Positions 1 to 10,134 of a stretch of 64,000 bases of DNA are shown here, one piece after another (positions within the stretch are counted from its first letter, which is position 1; every line of letters begins with the position of its first letter). Below the pieces are notes generated by a model. It had not been told where the DNA came from and did no database searches. It saw only the letters and a list, made by a program, of their open reading frames with translations. The DNA comes from Burkholderia lata (GTDB lineage: Bacteria; Pseudomonadota; Gammaproteobacteria; Burkholderiales; Burkholderiaceae), in contig NZ_CABVQK010000004.1 in assembly GCF_902499335.1 (NCBI RefSeq), positions 124,001-188,000 on the forward strand, written 5' to 3'. A program made the position numbers and the translations under genes.

Positions 1-866
1 GCATCCTCGCCGAACACGCTGAATTCGACGAAGCGGCCGAGCTTGCGGATCAGGTCGAGCCCCTGGCTCACGCCGACCGGCGCGCCGGTCGTCTCGATGT
101 AGACGTCGCAGCCGTAGCCGTCGGTGAGCGACCTGACGATCTCGCGCGCGTCGTCGCGCTTCGGGTTGATCGTCACGTCCGCACCGTATTGCCGCGCGAG
201 TTCCAGCCGCTCGTCGATCAGGTCGATCACGACGAGCTTCTTCGGCGTCTTCAGGCGCGCGACCTGCGTCATCATCAGCCCGAGCGGGCCCGCGCCCGCG
301 ATCACGACCACATCGTCGAGTTGGACGTCGCCGCGATTCACCGTATGGATCGCGCACGACAGCGGCTCGATGATCGCGGCGTCTTCAAGCGACACGCCAA
401 GCGGGATCCTGTGGACGATCGCGGTCGGCGGAATGCGCATGTACTCGGCCATCCCGCCGTCGGCCACCTCGCGCTGGAAGCCGAAGATGTTGTGCACTTC
501 GCACATCCAGTACTGGCCCGACTTGCAATAGCGGCACTTGCCGCACGGCACGATCTGCTCGGCGATCACGCGGTCGCCCACCGCCACGCCGAAGTGCTCG
601 GCCGCGCCGTCGCCAAGCGCTTCGACATAGCCGAAGAACTCGTGGCCGGGAATCACGGGCGCCTTCACCCACGGGCTCGGGCCGCCCCAGAACATCTTCG
701 CGCCGGTATAGCACTTGCAGTCGCTCGCGCAGATCCCGCATGCGGCGATGCGGATCACGAGCTCGTTCGCGCCGGGGCGCGGCTTCGCGACCTGTTCGAC
801 GCGATAGTCCTCGGGGCCGTGGCAGACGACCGCGGTCATCCGCGGCGGGGCTTCGGGTGTCGTCAT
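1..866 (-). CDS. zinc-dependent polyol/sugar dehydrogenase (3' end outside window)
   Basis: Medium-chain dehydrogenase/reductase. About 288 residues are visible; the C-terminus lies beyond base 1. From the N-terminus one sees a catalytic-zinc Cys in ACGICASD, a PGHEFFG zinc-binding motif, a four-cysteine structural zinc lobe (CGKCRYCKSGQYWMC) and a Rossmann fold with GAGPLG. The family oxidises secondary alcohols of polyols or amino acids with NAD(P). It most resembles erythritol/threitol-type dehydrogenases, but the substrate is inference. It is the last gene of the transporter operon, 46 bp after the permease, so it probably oxidises the imported compound. The start at 866 is the only ATG that precedes the conserved N-terminal strand closely. 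Confidence 0.85.
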   Translation of the reverse strand, partial: MTTPEAPPRMTAVVCHGPEDYRVEQVAKPRPGANELVIRIAACGICASDCKCYTGAKMFWGGPSPWVKAPVIPGHEFFGYVEALGDGAAEHFGVAVGDRVIAEQIVPCGKCRYCKSGQYWMCEVHNIFGFQREVADGGMAEYMRIPPTAIVHRIPLGVSLEDAAIIEPLSCAIHTVNRGDVQLDDVVVIAGAGPLGLMMTQVARLKTPKKLVVIDLIDERLELARQYGADVTINPKRDDAREIVRSLTDGYGCDVYIETTGAPVGVSQGLDLIRKLGRFVEFSVFGED

Positions 867-912
867 GGGTTATCTCTTTCGTTGATGATTCGGATGACTG
901 ATAAATCGATCG

Positions 913-1926
913 TTACCGCGACCGTTCGCGGCTGATGTAGATCGCGAGCAGGATGATTCCGCCCTTGATCACGTTCTGCACATACGGGTTCACGCCGATC
1001 ATGTTCAGCCCGTTGTTGAGCACGCCGAGCAGAAGCGCGCCGACCAGCGTGCCGAGGATCGCGCCGCGCCCGCCGGAGATCGACGTGCCGCCCATCACGA
1101 CGGCCGCGATCGCGTCGAGCTCGAAGCCCACGCCGGCGTTCGGCTGCCCGCTCATCAGCCGCCCGGTCAGCACGATCGCGGCGAGCGCCGACGTGAGCCC
1201 CGCCAGCGTGTAGACGATCAGCTTCACGCGCGCGACCCGCACGCCGGTGAGCCGCGTCGCCTGCTCGTTGCCGCCGATCGCATACACGTAGCGGCCGAAC
1301 GGCATCCGGTCGAGCAGCAGCCATGCGATCGCATAGACCACCAGCATGATCAGCACGGGCGCCTGGATGCCGAACACCTTGCCGCTACCGAAGAATGCGA
1401 CCCAGTCGGGCAAGCCGTCGATCGGATAGCCGCCCGTGTAGATCAGTGCGAGGCCACGCGCGATGCCCATCGTCGCGAGCGTGACGATGATCGGCGGCAT
1501 CCCCGCGAACGCGACGAACACGCCGTTCAGGAAGCCGAAACCGAGGCCGACCGCGATGCCGATCGCGAGCGCGGCAACCGCGTTCACGCCCGCGACCATC
1601 AGCCCGGCCGCCAGCGTGCCCGACAGCGCCATCACCGAGCCGACCGACAGGTCGATCCCGCCGGTCAGGATCACGCAGGTCATGCCGACCGCGATGATCG
1701 CGTTGATCGACACCTGGCGCAGCACGTTCTCGAGGTTCGCGGCGGACAGAAAGCTCGGGCTCGCGATCATCATCGCGATGCACACGACGATCAGCCCGAC
1801 GAGCGGATAGAACAGCGTCGAGCGCCGCAGTTGCGCCCACATCGCGCGTGGCGGCGGTGCGTCGCCATTTCCGGCGGTGGCCGCGAGCGTGGTGGAAGGC
1901 GTGGAAGAAGAATCAGGCAGGTTCAT
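913..1926 (-). CDS. CUT2-type sugar ABC transporter permease (RbsC-like)
   Basis: Inner-membrane permease of 337 residues with about eight to ten hydrophobic segments and the family signature near [13 protein letters not shown]. It has the usual length for RbsC homologues and forms the channel for the ATPase and binding protein encoded upstream. The ATG at 1926 is preferred over one 30 bases upstream because it overlaps the ATPase stop by 14 bases, typical of translational coupling, and leaves a short hydrophilic N-terminus before the first membrane helix. The operon context suggests import of a monosaccharide or polyol. Confidence 0.92.
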   Translation of the reverse strand: MNLPDSSSTPSTTLAATAGNGDAPPPRAMWAQLRRSTLFYPLVGLIVVCIAMMIASPSFLSAANLENVLRQVSINAIIAVGMTCVILTGGIDLSVGSVMALSGTLAAGLMVAGVNAVAALAIGIAVGLGFGFLNGVFVAFAGMPPIIVTLATMGIARGLALIYTGGYPIDGLPDWVAFFGSGKVFGIQAPVLIMLVVYAIAWLLLDRMPFGRYVYAIGGNEQATRLTGVRVARVKLIVYTLAGLTSALAAIVLTGRLMSGQPNAGVGFELDAIAAVVMGGTSISGGRGAILGTLVGALLLGVLNNGLNMIGVNPYVQNVIKGGIILLAIYISRERSR

Positions 1927-3433
1927 GGATCGCTCCTCGCGTGCCGGCCGTGGCATAGGTCATGACCGTGTCGGGATCGATCTCGTCGCCTGCGAGCGTC
2001 GCCTCGATGCGGCCCTGCCGGAACACGGCGACGCGATCGCACATGCCGACGATTTCCGGCAATTCGGACGAGATCATGATGATGGCGTAGCCGCGCGCGG
2101 TGAGTTCGCGCATCAGCCCGTAGATTTCGGCTTTCGCGCCGACGTCGATGCCGCGCGTCGGCTCGTCGAAGATCAGCACCGACGTGTGATGGTTCAGCCA
2201 GCGCGCGATCACGACCTTCTGCTGGTTGCCGCCGGACAGCGTCGCGACCTCGGTGTGGATCGACGGCGCCTTCACGCCGACGCGCCGCATCACGTCATGC
2301 GTCGCGCGCGCCTCGCCGCGGCGGTCGATCAGCCAGCGCATCGACCGGTACTTGCCGAGGTTGTTCAGCGAGATGTTGTCGCGGATCGAGAACGACGTGA
2401 CGAGCCCTTCCGTCTTGCGGCTTTCCGGCAGGATGCCGATGCCCGCGCGCAGCGCGTCGGCCGGATCGGCAAGCTTCGCGGCCGCGCCGCGCACGCGCAC
2501 GTCCTTGCGATGCGCCCGCGTCGCGCCGATCACCGCGAGCGCGGTTTCGGTACGGCCCGAGCCGACCAACCCGGCGAAGCCGAGGATCTCGCCGGCATGC
2601 AGCGTGAAGCGGTTCACCGGGCCGCCGCGCTCGATCTGCAGTTCATCGACCTCCAGCACCCGCGGCGCATCGGCCGCGCGCGCCGGCTTCGGCGGAAAGC
2701 TGCTTTCGATCCGGCGGCCGACCATCATCCGCACGAGCTGTTCGACGTCCGTGCACGCAACGTCGGTCGTCGCCACGTACTGGCCGTCGCGCAGCACCGT
2801 GATGCGGTCGCACACCGCGAAAATCTCGTCGAGGTGGTGCGAGATGAAGATCATCGCGACGCCCTGCCGCTTCAGCTCGCGCATGATCGCGAACAGGTGC
2901 CCGGCCTCGGCCGGCGTGAGCGTGGCGGTCGGTTCGTCGAGGATCAGGATGCGCGCGTCGAGCGACAGCGCCTTGCCGATCTCGACGAACTGCTGCTGCG
3001 CGACCGACAGCGCGCGAATCGGCGCATCGAGATCGATCGCCACGCCGAGCCGCGCGAAGATCGCGGCCGCCGCGTGACGCATCCGTTTGCGGTCGCGTGC
3101 GCCCCAGCGGGTGCGCAGCTCGCGGCCGAGGAACAGGTTGTCGACGGCATCGAGGTGCGGAATCAGGCTGAATTCCTGGAACACGATGCCGACGCCCGCC
3201 GCGACCGCGTCGTGATAGTCCGCGAAATGGCGTGCGGTGCCATCGATCTCGATCGTGCCGGCATCCGGCTGATGAATGCCGCACAGGATCTTCATCAGCG
3301 TCGACTTGCCCGCGCCGTTCTCGCCGAGCAGCGCGTGAATCTCGCCGCGCGCAATCTCCAGATGAATGTCGGACAGCGCCTTCACGCCCGGAAAGCTTTT
3401 CGTGATGTGGCTGAGCCTGAGTATCGTGTCCAT
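1913..3433 (-). CDS. CUT2-type sugar ABC transporter ATP-binding protein (RbsA-like)
   Basis: A 506-residue duplicated ABC ATPase. The N-terminal half has an intact Walker A (GENGAGKST), and a Walker B ([12 protein letters not shown]). The C-terminal half has a signature motif (LSGGNQQKV) and Walker B ([12 protein letters not shown]) but a degenerate Walker A (GLVGSGRTE), as in RbsA, MglA and XylG, where one site is catalytically weak. It energises uptake through the downstream permease. The start at 3433 ([14 protein letters not shown]) matches the family N-terminus; the long upstream reading-frame extension is not coding. Confidence 0.93.
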   Translation of the reverse strand: MDTILRLSHITKSFPGVKALSDIHLEIARGEIHALLGENGAGKSTLMKILCGIHQPDAGTIEIDGTARHFADYHDAVAAGVGIVFQEFSLIPHLDAVDNLFLGRELRTRWGARDRKRMRHAAAAIFARLGVAIDLDAPIRALSVAQQQFVEIGKALSLDARILILDEPTATLTPAEAGHLFAIMRELKRQGVAMIFISHHLDEIFAVCDRITVLRDGQYVATTDVACTDVEQLVRMMVGRRIESSFPPKPARAADAPRVLEVDELQIERGGPVNRFTLHAGEILGFAGLVGSGRTETALAVIGATRAHRKDVRVRGAAAKLADPADALRAGIGILPESRKTEGLVTSFSIRDNISLNNLGKYRSMRWLIDRRGEARATHDVMRRVGVKAPSIHTEVATLSGGNQQKVVIARWLNHHTSVLIFDEPTRGIDVGAKAEIYGLMRELTARGYAIIMISSELPEIVGMCDRVAVFRQGRIEATLAGDEIDPDTVMTYATAGTRGAIHEPA

Positions 3434-3446
3434 CGGCTTCTCCGTA

Positions 3447-3477
3447 CGAAGGGCGCCGGCCGTGCCGCCGCCCTTCG
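3447..3477 (-). other. intercistronic hairpin between binding-protein and ATPase genes
   Basis: Perfect 9-bp arms at 3447-3455 and 3469-3477 with a 13-base loop and no T tract, lying in the 62-bp gap after the binding-protein stop. Such hairpins commonly protect the upstream message and give the binding protein higher expression than the membrane components; that role is inference. Confidence 0.45.
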
Positions 3478-3495
3478 CGTCGCATCGCACGCCGT

Positions 3496-4440
3496 TCACC
3501 AGCTGAAGCCCTTCGCGTTGCCGCGATCGACCACCTTCACGTCGACCGGGATCGCCTTCGGCACCGTCGCGCCCCACTTGCGCGCGATCGCGATGCCGAG
3601 CGCGATGCGCACCTGGTCGGCCGGGAACTGCGCGGTCGTCTCGATGAACTTCGAATTCGGCTTCTGGATCGCGGCGATCGCCTCGGGCGCGCCGTCGACG
3701 CTCGTCAGCTTGATGTCCTTGCCCGAGCTCTCGATCGCGGCGAGCGCGCCCATCGCGCCGCCGTCGTTCACGCTGAAGATGCCCTTCAGGTTCGGATGCG
3801 CGGAGATCATGTTCTCGGTCACCGACAGCGCGGTCGCGCGCTCCTGCTTGCCGTTCTGCGTGTCGACCAGCTTCACGTTCGGATATTTCGCGAGCCCCGC
3901 CTTGCAGCCGCGCACGCGTTCGAGAATCGGCACGACCGGAATGCCGTCGAGAATCGCGACCTCGCCGCTGCCGCCGATCGCCTTCGCGAGGTAGTCGCAC
4001 GACATCACGCCGGCGTCGTAGTTCTTCGAGCCGACGAACGAATCGACCGGGCCGTTCGCGTTCGCATCGACGGCCACCACCACCGCGCCGGCCTTCTTCG
4101 CCTGCGTGATCGCCGACTGGATCCCGGTCGAATCGGTCGGGTTCACGAGCAGGATGTCGATCTTCTTCTGCAACATGTCCTCGACATCGCTCACCTGCTT
4201 GCTGACGTCGTGATGCGCGTCGGTGACGACGACCTGCGCGCCGATCGATGCGGCCGCGTCGTTCAGCGCCTTCTGCATCGTCACGAAATACGGGTTGTTC
4301 AGCTCCTGGAACGTCATGCCGATCCGCAGCGGTGCGGCGTGCACGGCGGCAGCGGGCAGCCAGGCCGCGACGGCGAGCGCGGCAACCACCGCCATGCGGG
4401 CGGCGCGGCGGGGGGATGAAGCGGGCGATGCATGCGTCAT
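3496..4440 (-). CDS. periplasmic sugar/polyol-binding protein of the ABC transporter
   Basis: A 314-residue type I periplasmic binding protein (RbsB/peripla_BP_4 fold). It has a Sec signal peptide with a basic start, a hydrophobic core around residues 14-28 and an AVHAA cleavage region. The mature protein begins [15 protein letters not shown], typical of ribose and related-sugar receptors. It captures the substrate and delivers it to the permease. It is first in the operon, 121 bp downstream of the AraC gene, so the promoter probably lies in 4441-4561. The ligand is uncertain; polyol is favoured because of the linked dehydrogenase. Confidence 0.92.
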   Translation of the reverse strand: MTHASPASSPRRAARMAVVAALAVAAWLPAAAVHAAPLRIGMTFQELNNPYFVTMQKALNDAAASIGAQVVVTDAHHDVSKQVSDVEDMLQKKIDILLVNPTDSTGIQSAITQAKKAGAVVVAVDANANGPVDSFVGSKNYDAGVMSCDYLAKAIGGSGEVAILDGIPVVPILERVRGCKAGLAKYPNVKLVDTQNGKQERATALSVTENMISAHPNLKGIFSVNDGGAMGALAAIESSGKDIKLTSVDGAPEAIAAIQKPNSKFIETTAQFPADQVRIALGIAIARKWGATVPKAIPVDVKVVDRGNAKGFSW

Positions 4441-4561
4441 GACGGTGTCTCCGGTTGTATATGCAGCTTTTTCGTGGGTGAACGCGCCCCTCGCGACGGG
4501 GGCGACGCGATTGCGCTGGGTGAAACGGTGGGGAAAGTTCAGGCGGGCCGCGGCCCCGCGA

Positions 4562-5542
4562 TCATCCGGGCTGCGGCGCGAGCTCGGGGATGCCGGGCGT
4601 GACGACGCGTGGCGGCAGCGGATTGCCGGTGGGCGCCGCGTGAAGCGCAAGCTCGCGGCTGCGCGCGTTCAGGCGCTGCAGCGCGCGGAATTCGGACGGC
4701 GCCATCCCCTTCACCGCACGGAACTGGCGGTTGAAGTTCGACACGTTGTTGAAGCCGGCCTGGAAGCAGATATCGGTGATGTTCGCGTCGTCGGCGAGCA
4801 GCATCTGGCACGCGGACTCAATCCGCAGACGATTCACGTACTGGACGAACGGCATGCCCGTCTGGCGGTGGAACGCTCGCGAGAACGCGCTGACGCTCTG
4901 CCCCGTCAGTTGCGCGAGATCGGCTTCGCGCAGCTCGGATGCGAGGTTCTTGCCGATGTACGACAGCGCATGGCTGAGCCGCGTCGGCGTGACATCGGCC
5001 TGGTCGTACGCGGGGCTCGCGAGCAGCGTACGTTCGGCCGCTCCGCAAAGCCGTTCGAGGATCGTCATGAACAGCGCGATGCGGCGCATGCCGCGCGCGG
5101 CCAGCAGTTCGTCGAACAGCGGCGCAATCGCGGCGCTGGTCGCCGCGTCGAAGCCGACCCCGCGCCGCGCATCGTCGAGCAGCGCCTGCGCGTCGCGGCA
5201 TTCGGGAAACGCGTCCATGCAGCGGCGCACGAACGCCGGGTCGAACTGGATCACGAGATTGCGGCGCTCGACGGTTTCGCCTTCGGCCATGTCGCTGACC
5301 CAGTTGTGCGGCAGGTTCGGGCCGAGCAGCACGAGATGGCCGGGGCCGAACGAGCCGATGTGATCGCCGACAAAATACTTGCCGCGCGTCGCGACGATCA
5401 GGTGCAGTTCGAATTCGGGATGGAAGTGCCAGCGGATCGTGCGATACGGATAGCCGTGCGACCAGACCTTGAACGACTCGTCGCGTCGCACTTCGACCAC
5501 TTCCAGATCGGGGTGCATCATTGTTGGCGTCTCCATTCCCAT
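4562..5542 (-). CDS. AraC-family regulator with N-terminal cupin
   Basis: About 326 residues. The first third is a cupin-like ligand-binding domain (WHFHPEFELHLI). The C-terminal roughly 100 residues carry two helix-turn-helix motifs ending with the AraC signature around DICFQAGFNNVSNFNRQF. It is co-oriented with and directly upstream of the transporter operon and is the likely substrate-responsive regulator. The start is uncertain: an ATG pair lies at 5542 and 5536, and another at 5521 and 5518. No strong Shine-Dalgarno separates them. Confidence 0.88.
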   Translation of the reverse strand: MGMETPTMMHPDLEVVEVRRDESFKVWSHGYPYRTIRWHFHPEFELHLIVATRGKYFVGDHIGSFGPGHLVLLGPNLPHNWVSDMAEGETVERRNLVIQFDPAFVRRCMDAFPECRDAQALLDDARRGVGFDAATSAAIAPLFDELLAARGMRRIALFMTILERLCGAAERTLLASPAYDQADVTPTRLSHALSYIGKNLASELREADLAQLTGQSVSAFSRAFHRQTGMPFVQYVNRLRIESACQMLLADDANITDICFQAGFNNVSNFNRQFRAVKGMAPSEFRALQRLNARSRELALHAAPTGNPLPPRVVTPGIPELAPQPG

Positions 5543-5754
5543 GTCTCGCTGGCCGGTTCGTTGCGCGCGTGCGCCGCGCATTTCACGCGGCGACGCGACC
5601 GGTCGCATGGGAAGCAATGTAGGTCGATCAAGCGCGCGGCTCCACCAACTTTACGCCTGATTTCCGATACTTTTTTGCGCATTCCGGCCGCAAACGGCGC
5701 CGGACGGCAAATTTGTGCAGCGCGGAACGGCCGGGCGGCCGCCCGCTCCGGTGC

Positions 5755-6702
5755 TTACGCGGCCGCGTGCTCGCGCGCCGTACGCACTTCGTATGCCTTC
5801 AGGTGGTTGTACGCGATCCGCAGCAGCGACAGCGCATCGGCCGCCTGCGGGTCGCGCCGCGCGAGCAGGTCGCCGATCACGTGATCGGCTTCGACGCGCG
5901 CGTGGTTCTCGACGTCGCGCAGCATCGACGCGGTCAGCGGCGACGGCGTCAGCACCATCCGCTGCATCCGCTCGATCGCGGCCGGGTCGGGCCGGAAGCC
6001 GTTGTGCTCGGCAATCGCGCTGCATTCGCCGAGCATCGTCTCGAGCAGGCGGCGGCCGTCCGGCGCGGCGAGAATATCGCCCACCGAGCCGCGGAACAGC
6101 GACGTGCTCGCGGCGAGCGTCGCGAGGAACACCCATTTTTCCCACATCCGTGCGGCCACGTTGTCGCTGAGCGTCGCATCGAAACCCGCGCCGCCGAGCA
6201 CCTCGGCCACCGCCCGTACGCGCGGCGATTCACCGCCCGCGAGTTCACCGAAGGTGACCCCGTGCGTGTCGTTGAGGTGCACGATGCGCTGCTCGCGATC
6301 GAGCGTCGCCGCGATCACGCACAGCCCGCCGAGCACCTGCGCGACGCCGAACCGGTCGCGCAGCACGTCGAGATGACGCATGCCGTTGAGCATCGGCAGG
6401 ATCAACGTCTGCGGGCCGACGAACGGTGCGAACGAGTGAATCGCGTCGTCGAGGCTGTACGCCTTGCAGCTCAGCAGCACGAGGTCGAACGGCGCGACGC
6501 CGGCATCCGCATCGCTCCCGCGCACCGTCTGCACGTTCGCGAGCGTCAAGTCGCCGCGCGGGCTGCGGATCAGCAGCCCGTCACGCGCCAGCGCCGCCGC
6601 ACGGCCGTCACGCACCAGGAACGTCACGTCGCGCCCCGCCGCGGCCAGCCGGCCGCCGAAATATCCGCCGACCGCGCCGGCCCCTACCACCAGAATTCGC
6701 AT
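5755..6702 (-). CDS. 2-dehydropantoate 2-reductase family protein
   Basis: A 315-residue ApbA/PanE-family oxidoreductase. It starts with a Rossmann NADPH-binding motif (GAGAVGGYFGG, residues 7-17) and has the conserved KWVF segment near residue 185 that carries the catalytic lysine region, followed by a helical C-terminal domain. PanE reduces ketopantoate to pantoate in pantothenate synthesis, but Burkholderia genomes carry several paralogues of unknown substrate, so the pathway assignment is tentative. It is monocistronic: 212 bp separate it from the AraC gene, and the chemoreceptor gene is divergent. Confidence 0.85.
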   Translation of the reverse strand: MRILVVGAGAVGGYFGGRLAAAGRDVTFLVRDGRAAALARDGLLIRSPRGDLTLANVQTVRGSDADAGVAPFDLVLLSCKAYSLDDAIHSFAPFVGPQTLILPMLNGMRHLDVLRDRFGVAQVLGGLCVIAATLDREQRIVHLNDTHGVTFGELAGGESPRVRAVAEVLGGAGFDATLSDNVAARMWEKWVFLATLAASTSLFRGSVGDILAAPDGRRLLETMLGECSAIAEHNGFRPDPAAIERMQRMVLTPSPLTASMLRDVENHARVEADHVIGDLLARRDPQAADALSLLRIAYNHLKAYEVRTAREHAAA

Positions 6703-6793
6703 CGTTGCCTCCTTTCGGTTTCATTCGCCGCCGCGCCGCCGAGCCGGGCCCGCTGCGCGCACGCCATCGCCCCGTGAGTATAGCGACACCCGT

Positions 6794-6807
6794 TATGCAT
6801 ATGCATA
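6794..6807. promoter_or_regulatory. 14-bp perfect palindrome in divergent promoter region
   Basis: TATGCATATGCATA is a perfect palindrome in the 251-bp gap between the divergent reductase and chemoreceptor genes. It could be an operator for either promoter. The region also holds an AT-richer stretch to about 6835. No regulator is assigned. Confidence 0.35.
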
Positions 6808-6953
6808 GATACCCTTATCGTCATTAGAGGGATGCATCCACGGTACCGGTTCCTAGGGATAACCCGTCTACGGGGACGCACGCCGGGCGCCGTCAAGACA
6901 CTTATCCCGTCACGCCGTTTCGGCGAGCTTCCACGACCGACCGACCACACACC

Positions 6954-8507
6954 ATGCGCAACCTTTCACTGAATCAGAAACTCGCCTCGATGATCGTCAT
7001 CCTCTGGCTCGGCCTGCTCGTAATCGCCGGGCTCGGCGCATGGCAGACGCGCGCATCGATGATCACGGACCGCCGCGACCAGCTCGCTTCACTGGTCGCG
7101 CAGGCCGCGAGCGTGACCGACCATTTCTACAAGCTGTCGCAGCAGAACGCGCTGCCGGAAGCCGACGCGAAGCAGAAGGCGCTCGAGGCGATCGCCGCGA
7201 TGCGCTACGGCGCCGACGGCTACATCTCGATCAACGACTCGAAGCCGGTGATCGTGATGCATCCGATCAAGTCCGAGCTCAACGGCAAGGACGTGTCGAA
7301 TTTCACCGATCCGAACGGCAAGCACCTGTTCGTCGAGATCGTGAAGGCCGGCAACCAGGAAGGCGGCAAGGGCTTCGTCGAGTATCTGTGGCCGAAGCCG
7401 GGCGCCGACAAGCCGCAGGAGAAAACCAGCGCCGTGCAGCGCTTCGCGCCGTGGGACTGGTATCTCGTGACCGGCATGTACATGAACGACGTGCGCTCGG
7501 CGGTGCTCGAAAGCGTCGGTCGCTGGCTCGCGATGACGGCCGTGCTCGGCGGGATCGCGACCGCCGTGATGGTGCTGGTGCTGAAAAGCGTGCGCGCGAA
7601 CCTCGGCGGCGAACTGGAAGTGGCGCTCGACGCCGCGCAGCGCATCGCGCAGGGCGACCTGACCGCGCACGTCACCGTGAAGCACGACGATCGCGGCAGC
7701 CTGCTGCACGCGCTGCACACGATGCAGGGCGGGCTGATCGACATGGTGTCGCGCGTGCGGATGGGCACCGAGAACATCAACGTCGGCGCAAGCGAGATCG
7801 CATCCGGCAACACGGACCTGTCGCAGCGCACCGAGGAACAGGCGGCCGCGCTCGTGCAGACTGCGTCGAGCATGGATCAGATGACCGCGAACGTGAAGCA
7901 GAACGCGGACAGCGCCGCGCAGGCCGCGACGCTCGCCGGCCAGGCCGCGCAGGTCGCGACGCGCGGCAGCGCGGTGGTCGACGACGTCGTGCGCACGATG
8001 AACGAGATCACCGACCGCTCGCACAAGATCGGCGACATCATCGGCGTGATCGACGGGATCGCGTTCCAGACCAACATCCTCGCGCTGAATGCGGCGGTCG
8101 AAGCCGCGCGGGCGGGCGAACAGGGCCGCGGCTTCGCCGTGGTCGCGGCCGAGGTGCGCTCGCTTGCGCAACGCTCGGCGACGGCCGCGAAGGAGATCAA
8201 GTCGCTGATCGTGTCGTCGAACGAGACCGTCGAGCAAGGCGCGGCGCTGGTCACGCACGCGGGCGAGACGATGGCCGAGATCGTGCAGTCGGTGCGGCGC
8301 GTGAACGAGATCCTCGACGAGATCAGCCATGCGTCGCGCGAACAGAGCGCCGGGATCGAGCAGGTCAATCGCGCGGTGGGCGAAATGGACCAGGTCACGC
8401 AGCAGAACGCGGCGCTCGTCGAGGAAGCCGCGGCCGCCGCGCATTCGCTGCGCGATCAGGCCGAGGCGCTGCGGGATGCCGTGACGCGGTTCGCGTTGCC
8501 GGCCTGA
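6954..8507 (+). CDS. methyl-accepting chemotaxis protein with sCache domain
   Basis: A 517-residue chemoreceptor. It has a membrane helix at about 11-30, a periplasmic single-Cache-type sensor (about 35-180, with [20 protein letters not shown]), a second membrane helix at about 188-208, a HAMP linker and a methyl-accepting signalling domain with the conserved hairpin tip ([22 protein letters not shown]). sCache domains of this type often sense small organic acids, but the ligand cannot be read here. There is no C-terminal NWETF-like CheR pentapeptide. It is transcribed alone and meets the RcsB-like gene tail to tail. Confidence 0.94.
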   Translation: MRNLSLNQKLASMIVILWLGLLVIAGLGAWQTRASMITDRRDQLASLVAQAASVTDHFYKLSQQNALPEADAKQKALEAIAAMRYGADGYISINDSKPVIVMHPIKSELNGKDVSNFTDPNGKHLFVEIVKAGNQEGGKGFVEYLWPKPGADKPQEKTSAVQRFAPWDWYLVTGMYMNDVRSAVLESVGRWLAMTAVLGGIATAVMVLVLKSVRANLGGELEVALDAAQRIAQGDLTAHVTVKHDDRGSLLHALHTMQGGLIDMVSRVRMGTENINVGASEIASGNTDLSQRTEEQAAALVQTASSMDQMTANVKQNADSAAQAATLAGQAAQVATRGSAVVDDVVRTMNEITDRSHKIGDIIGVIDGIAFQTNILALNAAVEAARAGEQGRGFAVVAAEVRSLAQRSATAAKEIKSLIVSSNETVEQGAALVTHAGETMAEIVQSVRRVNEILDEISHASREQSAGIEQVNRAVGEMDQVTQQNAALVEEAAAAAHSLRDQAEALRDAVTRFALPA

Positions 8508-8532
8508 CGGTAGCCGCCCGGCGCGCGCATGC

Positions 8533-9210
8533 TCACACGGCGCCGCCGGGACATGACGGGGCGGCGGCGGTGCCGAGCCCCAGCCCCGCCGCCCGCTGGA
8601 TCAGCTCGACATCGTTGTTCACGCCAAGCTTCTTCATCGCACTGATCTTCTGCGCGCTGACCGTCTGCTTGCCCTTGCTCAGGCGCTGCGCGATCGTCTT
8701 GATCGGCACACCCGACAGATACAGGCGAATGACCTCGATCTCGCGCGCCGACAGCTTCACGGGCGCCTCGCGGCGCTCGCCGCCGGCATCGACCGCGCGC
8801 CTGACGATCGGCGACAGGTAGCACCCGCCGCTGTAGCTCGAATGAATGGCCGTGACGATATGGCCGACCTCGTCGAACTTGCTGACGATGCTCACGCCGC
8901 CGATCGCGAGGATCGACCCGAAGATCAGCGGATTCTCGTTCGCGACCAGCGCGACGATCCCGACGTTCGGACGCGTGCGCCGCAGCCAGTGGAACAGCGC
9001 GAGGCCGTCCATCTGCTCGTCTCCGCGGATCGCATAGTCGACCAGCACGACGTCGCAGTCGACGCCGCCGAGCGACGCGACCAGTTCGGCCACGCTCCGG
9101 TAGACCGCGACGAGCTCGATCGCACAGCCGCTGCCCGCGACCTGCTCGATGCCGGCCAGCGTCAACGGCCAGTCGTACGCGAAAACGACGCGAACATTGA
9201 ATTTCCTCAT
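8533..9210 (-). CDS. RcsB-like response regulator (receiver plus LuxR-type HTH)
   Basis: About 225 residues with an N-terminal receiver-like domain and a C-terminal LuxR/GerE helix-turn-helix (LSAREIEVIRLYLSGVPIKT to KKLGVNNDVEL). By eye it resembles RcsB along its length, including the TVSAQKISAMKKLGV-like recognition region. The likely phospho-acceptor is the Asp in VVLVDYAI. One of the two acidic residues of the first loop is replaced (FAYDWP instead of ADDHP). No Rcs phosphorelay partner is adjacent. The start at 9210 gives the RcsB-like N-terminus; an in-frame ATG at 9231 would add seven residues. Confidence 0.85.
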   Translation of the reverse strand: MRKFNVRVVFAYDWPLTLAGIEQVAGSGCAIELVAVYRSVAELVASLGGVDCDVVLVDYAIRGDEQMDGLALFHWLRRTRPNVGIVALVANENPLIFGSILAIGGVSIVSKFDEVGHIVTAIHSSYSGGCYLSPIVRRAVDAGGERREAPVKLSAREIEVIRLYLSGVPIKTIAQRLSKGKQTVSAQKISAMKKLGVNNDVELIQRAAGLGLGTAAAPSCPGGAV

Positions 9211-9276
9211 GCGCAGTTCCAGATGGTTCATCGGCCGCGCGACGCGGAACGCGCACGGCCGGTTTGGCGTTGAAAG

Positions 9277-9306
9277 GACGTTCAGGCTATTTTTAGCCCG
9301 AACGTC
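9277..9306. promoter_or_regulatory. extended inverted repeat upstream of the RcsB-like gene
   Basis: The arms GACGTTC (9277-9283) and GAACGTC (9300-9306) enclose a second pair, GGCTA (9285-9289) and TAGCC (9294-9298), around TTTT, with one A/C mismatch. It lies 46-67 bp upstream of the two possible start codons. It could be an autoregulatory operator or a leader hairpin. The rest of the 404-bp gap 9211-9614 shows no convincing gene. Confidence 0.45.
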
Positions 9307-9614
9307 GATTCTATGAAGCGGCGTGCGGACGGGATATCGGACGGGATCGGGATCGGCCGCCGGGGACGTAATACGAGTTTGATATTTGCGCCGGTTCGAG
9401 CGCCCGGCGCACGGCGGCCGGCAGCTGCGGACATCGGCCGGATGGCCAACGTGGCGGGCCATGCGGGCCAAGCAGCCGGCCAGCAGGTAAAATCGACGCC
9501 TTTGCATGCCGCGCCGGGCCACCGGCGGCGAGCGACGCGCCGATGCCGGCCGCGCGCCGCCGCCCTGTCGCCGGCTGCCCGACCTCCCGGCTGCCCGTAC
9601 TCCCCGCTTTCCTC

Positions 9615-10109
9615 ATGACCGAATCCGACCTGCAATCCGACGACACCTCCATCCACGAAGACGGCCTCTGGCGCGACAACGGCTGGACGGCCCGCATCAT
9701 CAAGAACGAAGACGACGACGGCTGGGCCGTCGAGATGATCAAGGACGGCGAGTCCGAGCCCGCGCTCGTCGGCCCGTGGACCATGGGCCGCGACAAGAAG
9801 AACCCGAAGCCGATGGACGCGAACGCGTTCCGCACGCTCGTGAAGACCGCCACCGAGGTGCTGATGCGCCACGAGCAGCAGCGGCGCGCGATGCTGCACA
9901 AGGAAGTGACGGTTCAGGGCGAAGACGACCAGGATGTGTCGGTGACACTCGACATCGTGCCGGACGAATTCGAGCCGTACGCGCAGCTCAAGGCATTCGA
10001 TCCGTATGGCGCGCTGCTGGCCGAAGCAAAGGTGTCGGCCGGGTTCAAGCTCAACAAGGCCAGCGCCGAGCGCTGGGTCGCGTCGGGCTTCGAGCGGCCG
10101 GCCTCCTGA
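9615..10109 (+). CDS. conserved-looking hypothetical acidic protein
   Basis: A 164-residue cytosolic-looking protein starting MTESDLQSDD. It is acidic in the first half and has no membrane segment or recognised motif; the segment WTARIIKNEDDDGWAVEMI is repeatedly aromatic and charged. The codon bias matches neighbouring genes (G/C third positions). The start at 9615 excludes a low-complexity Pro/Arg upstream extension of the frame. It is convergent with the zinc-ribbon gene. I do not recognise the family. Confidence 0.75.
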   Translation: MTESDLQSDDTSIHEDGLWRDNGWTARIIKNEDDDGWAVEMIKDGESEPALVGPWTMGRDKKNPKPMDANAFRTLVKTATEVLMRHEQQRRAMLHKEVTVQGEDDQDVSVTLDIVPDEFEPYAQLKAFDPYGALLAEAKVSAGFKLNKASAERWVASGFERPAS

Positions 10110-10134
10110 TCGCGCGCGGCGCGCCGGGCCACGC

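Noticed and set aside
1877..3994. 705-codon plus-strand frame across the transporter ATPase
   Set aside because: Shadow of the minus-strand ATPase and binding-protein genes; no recognisable motifs.
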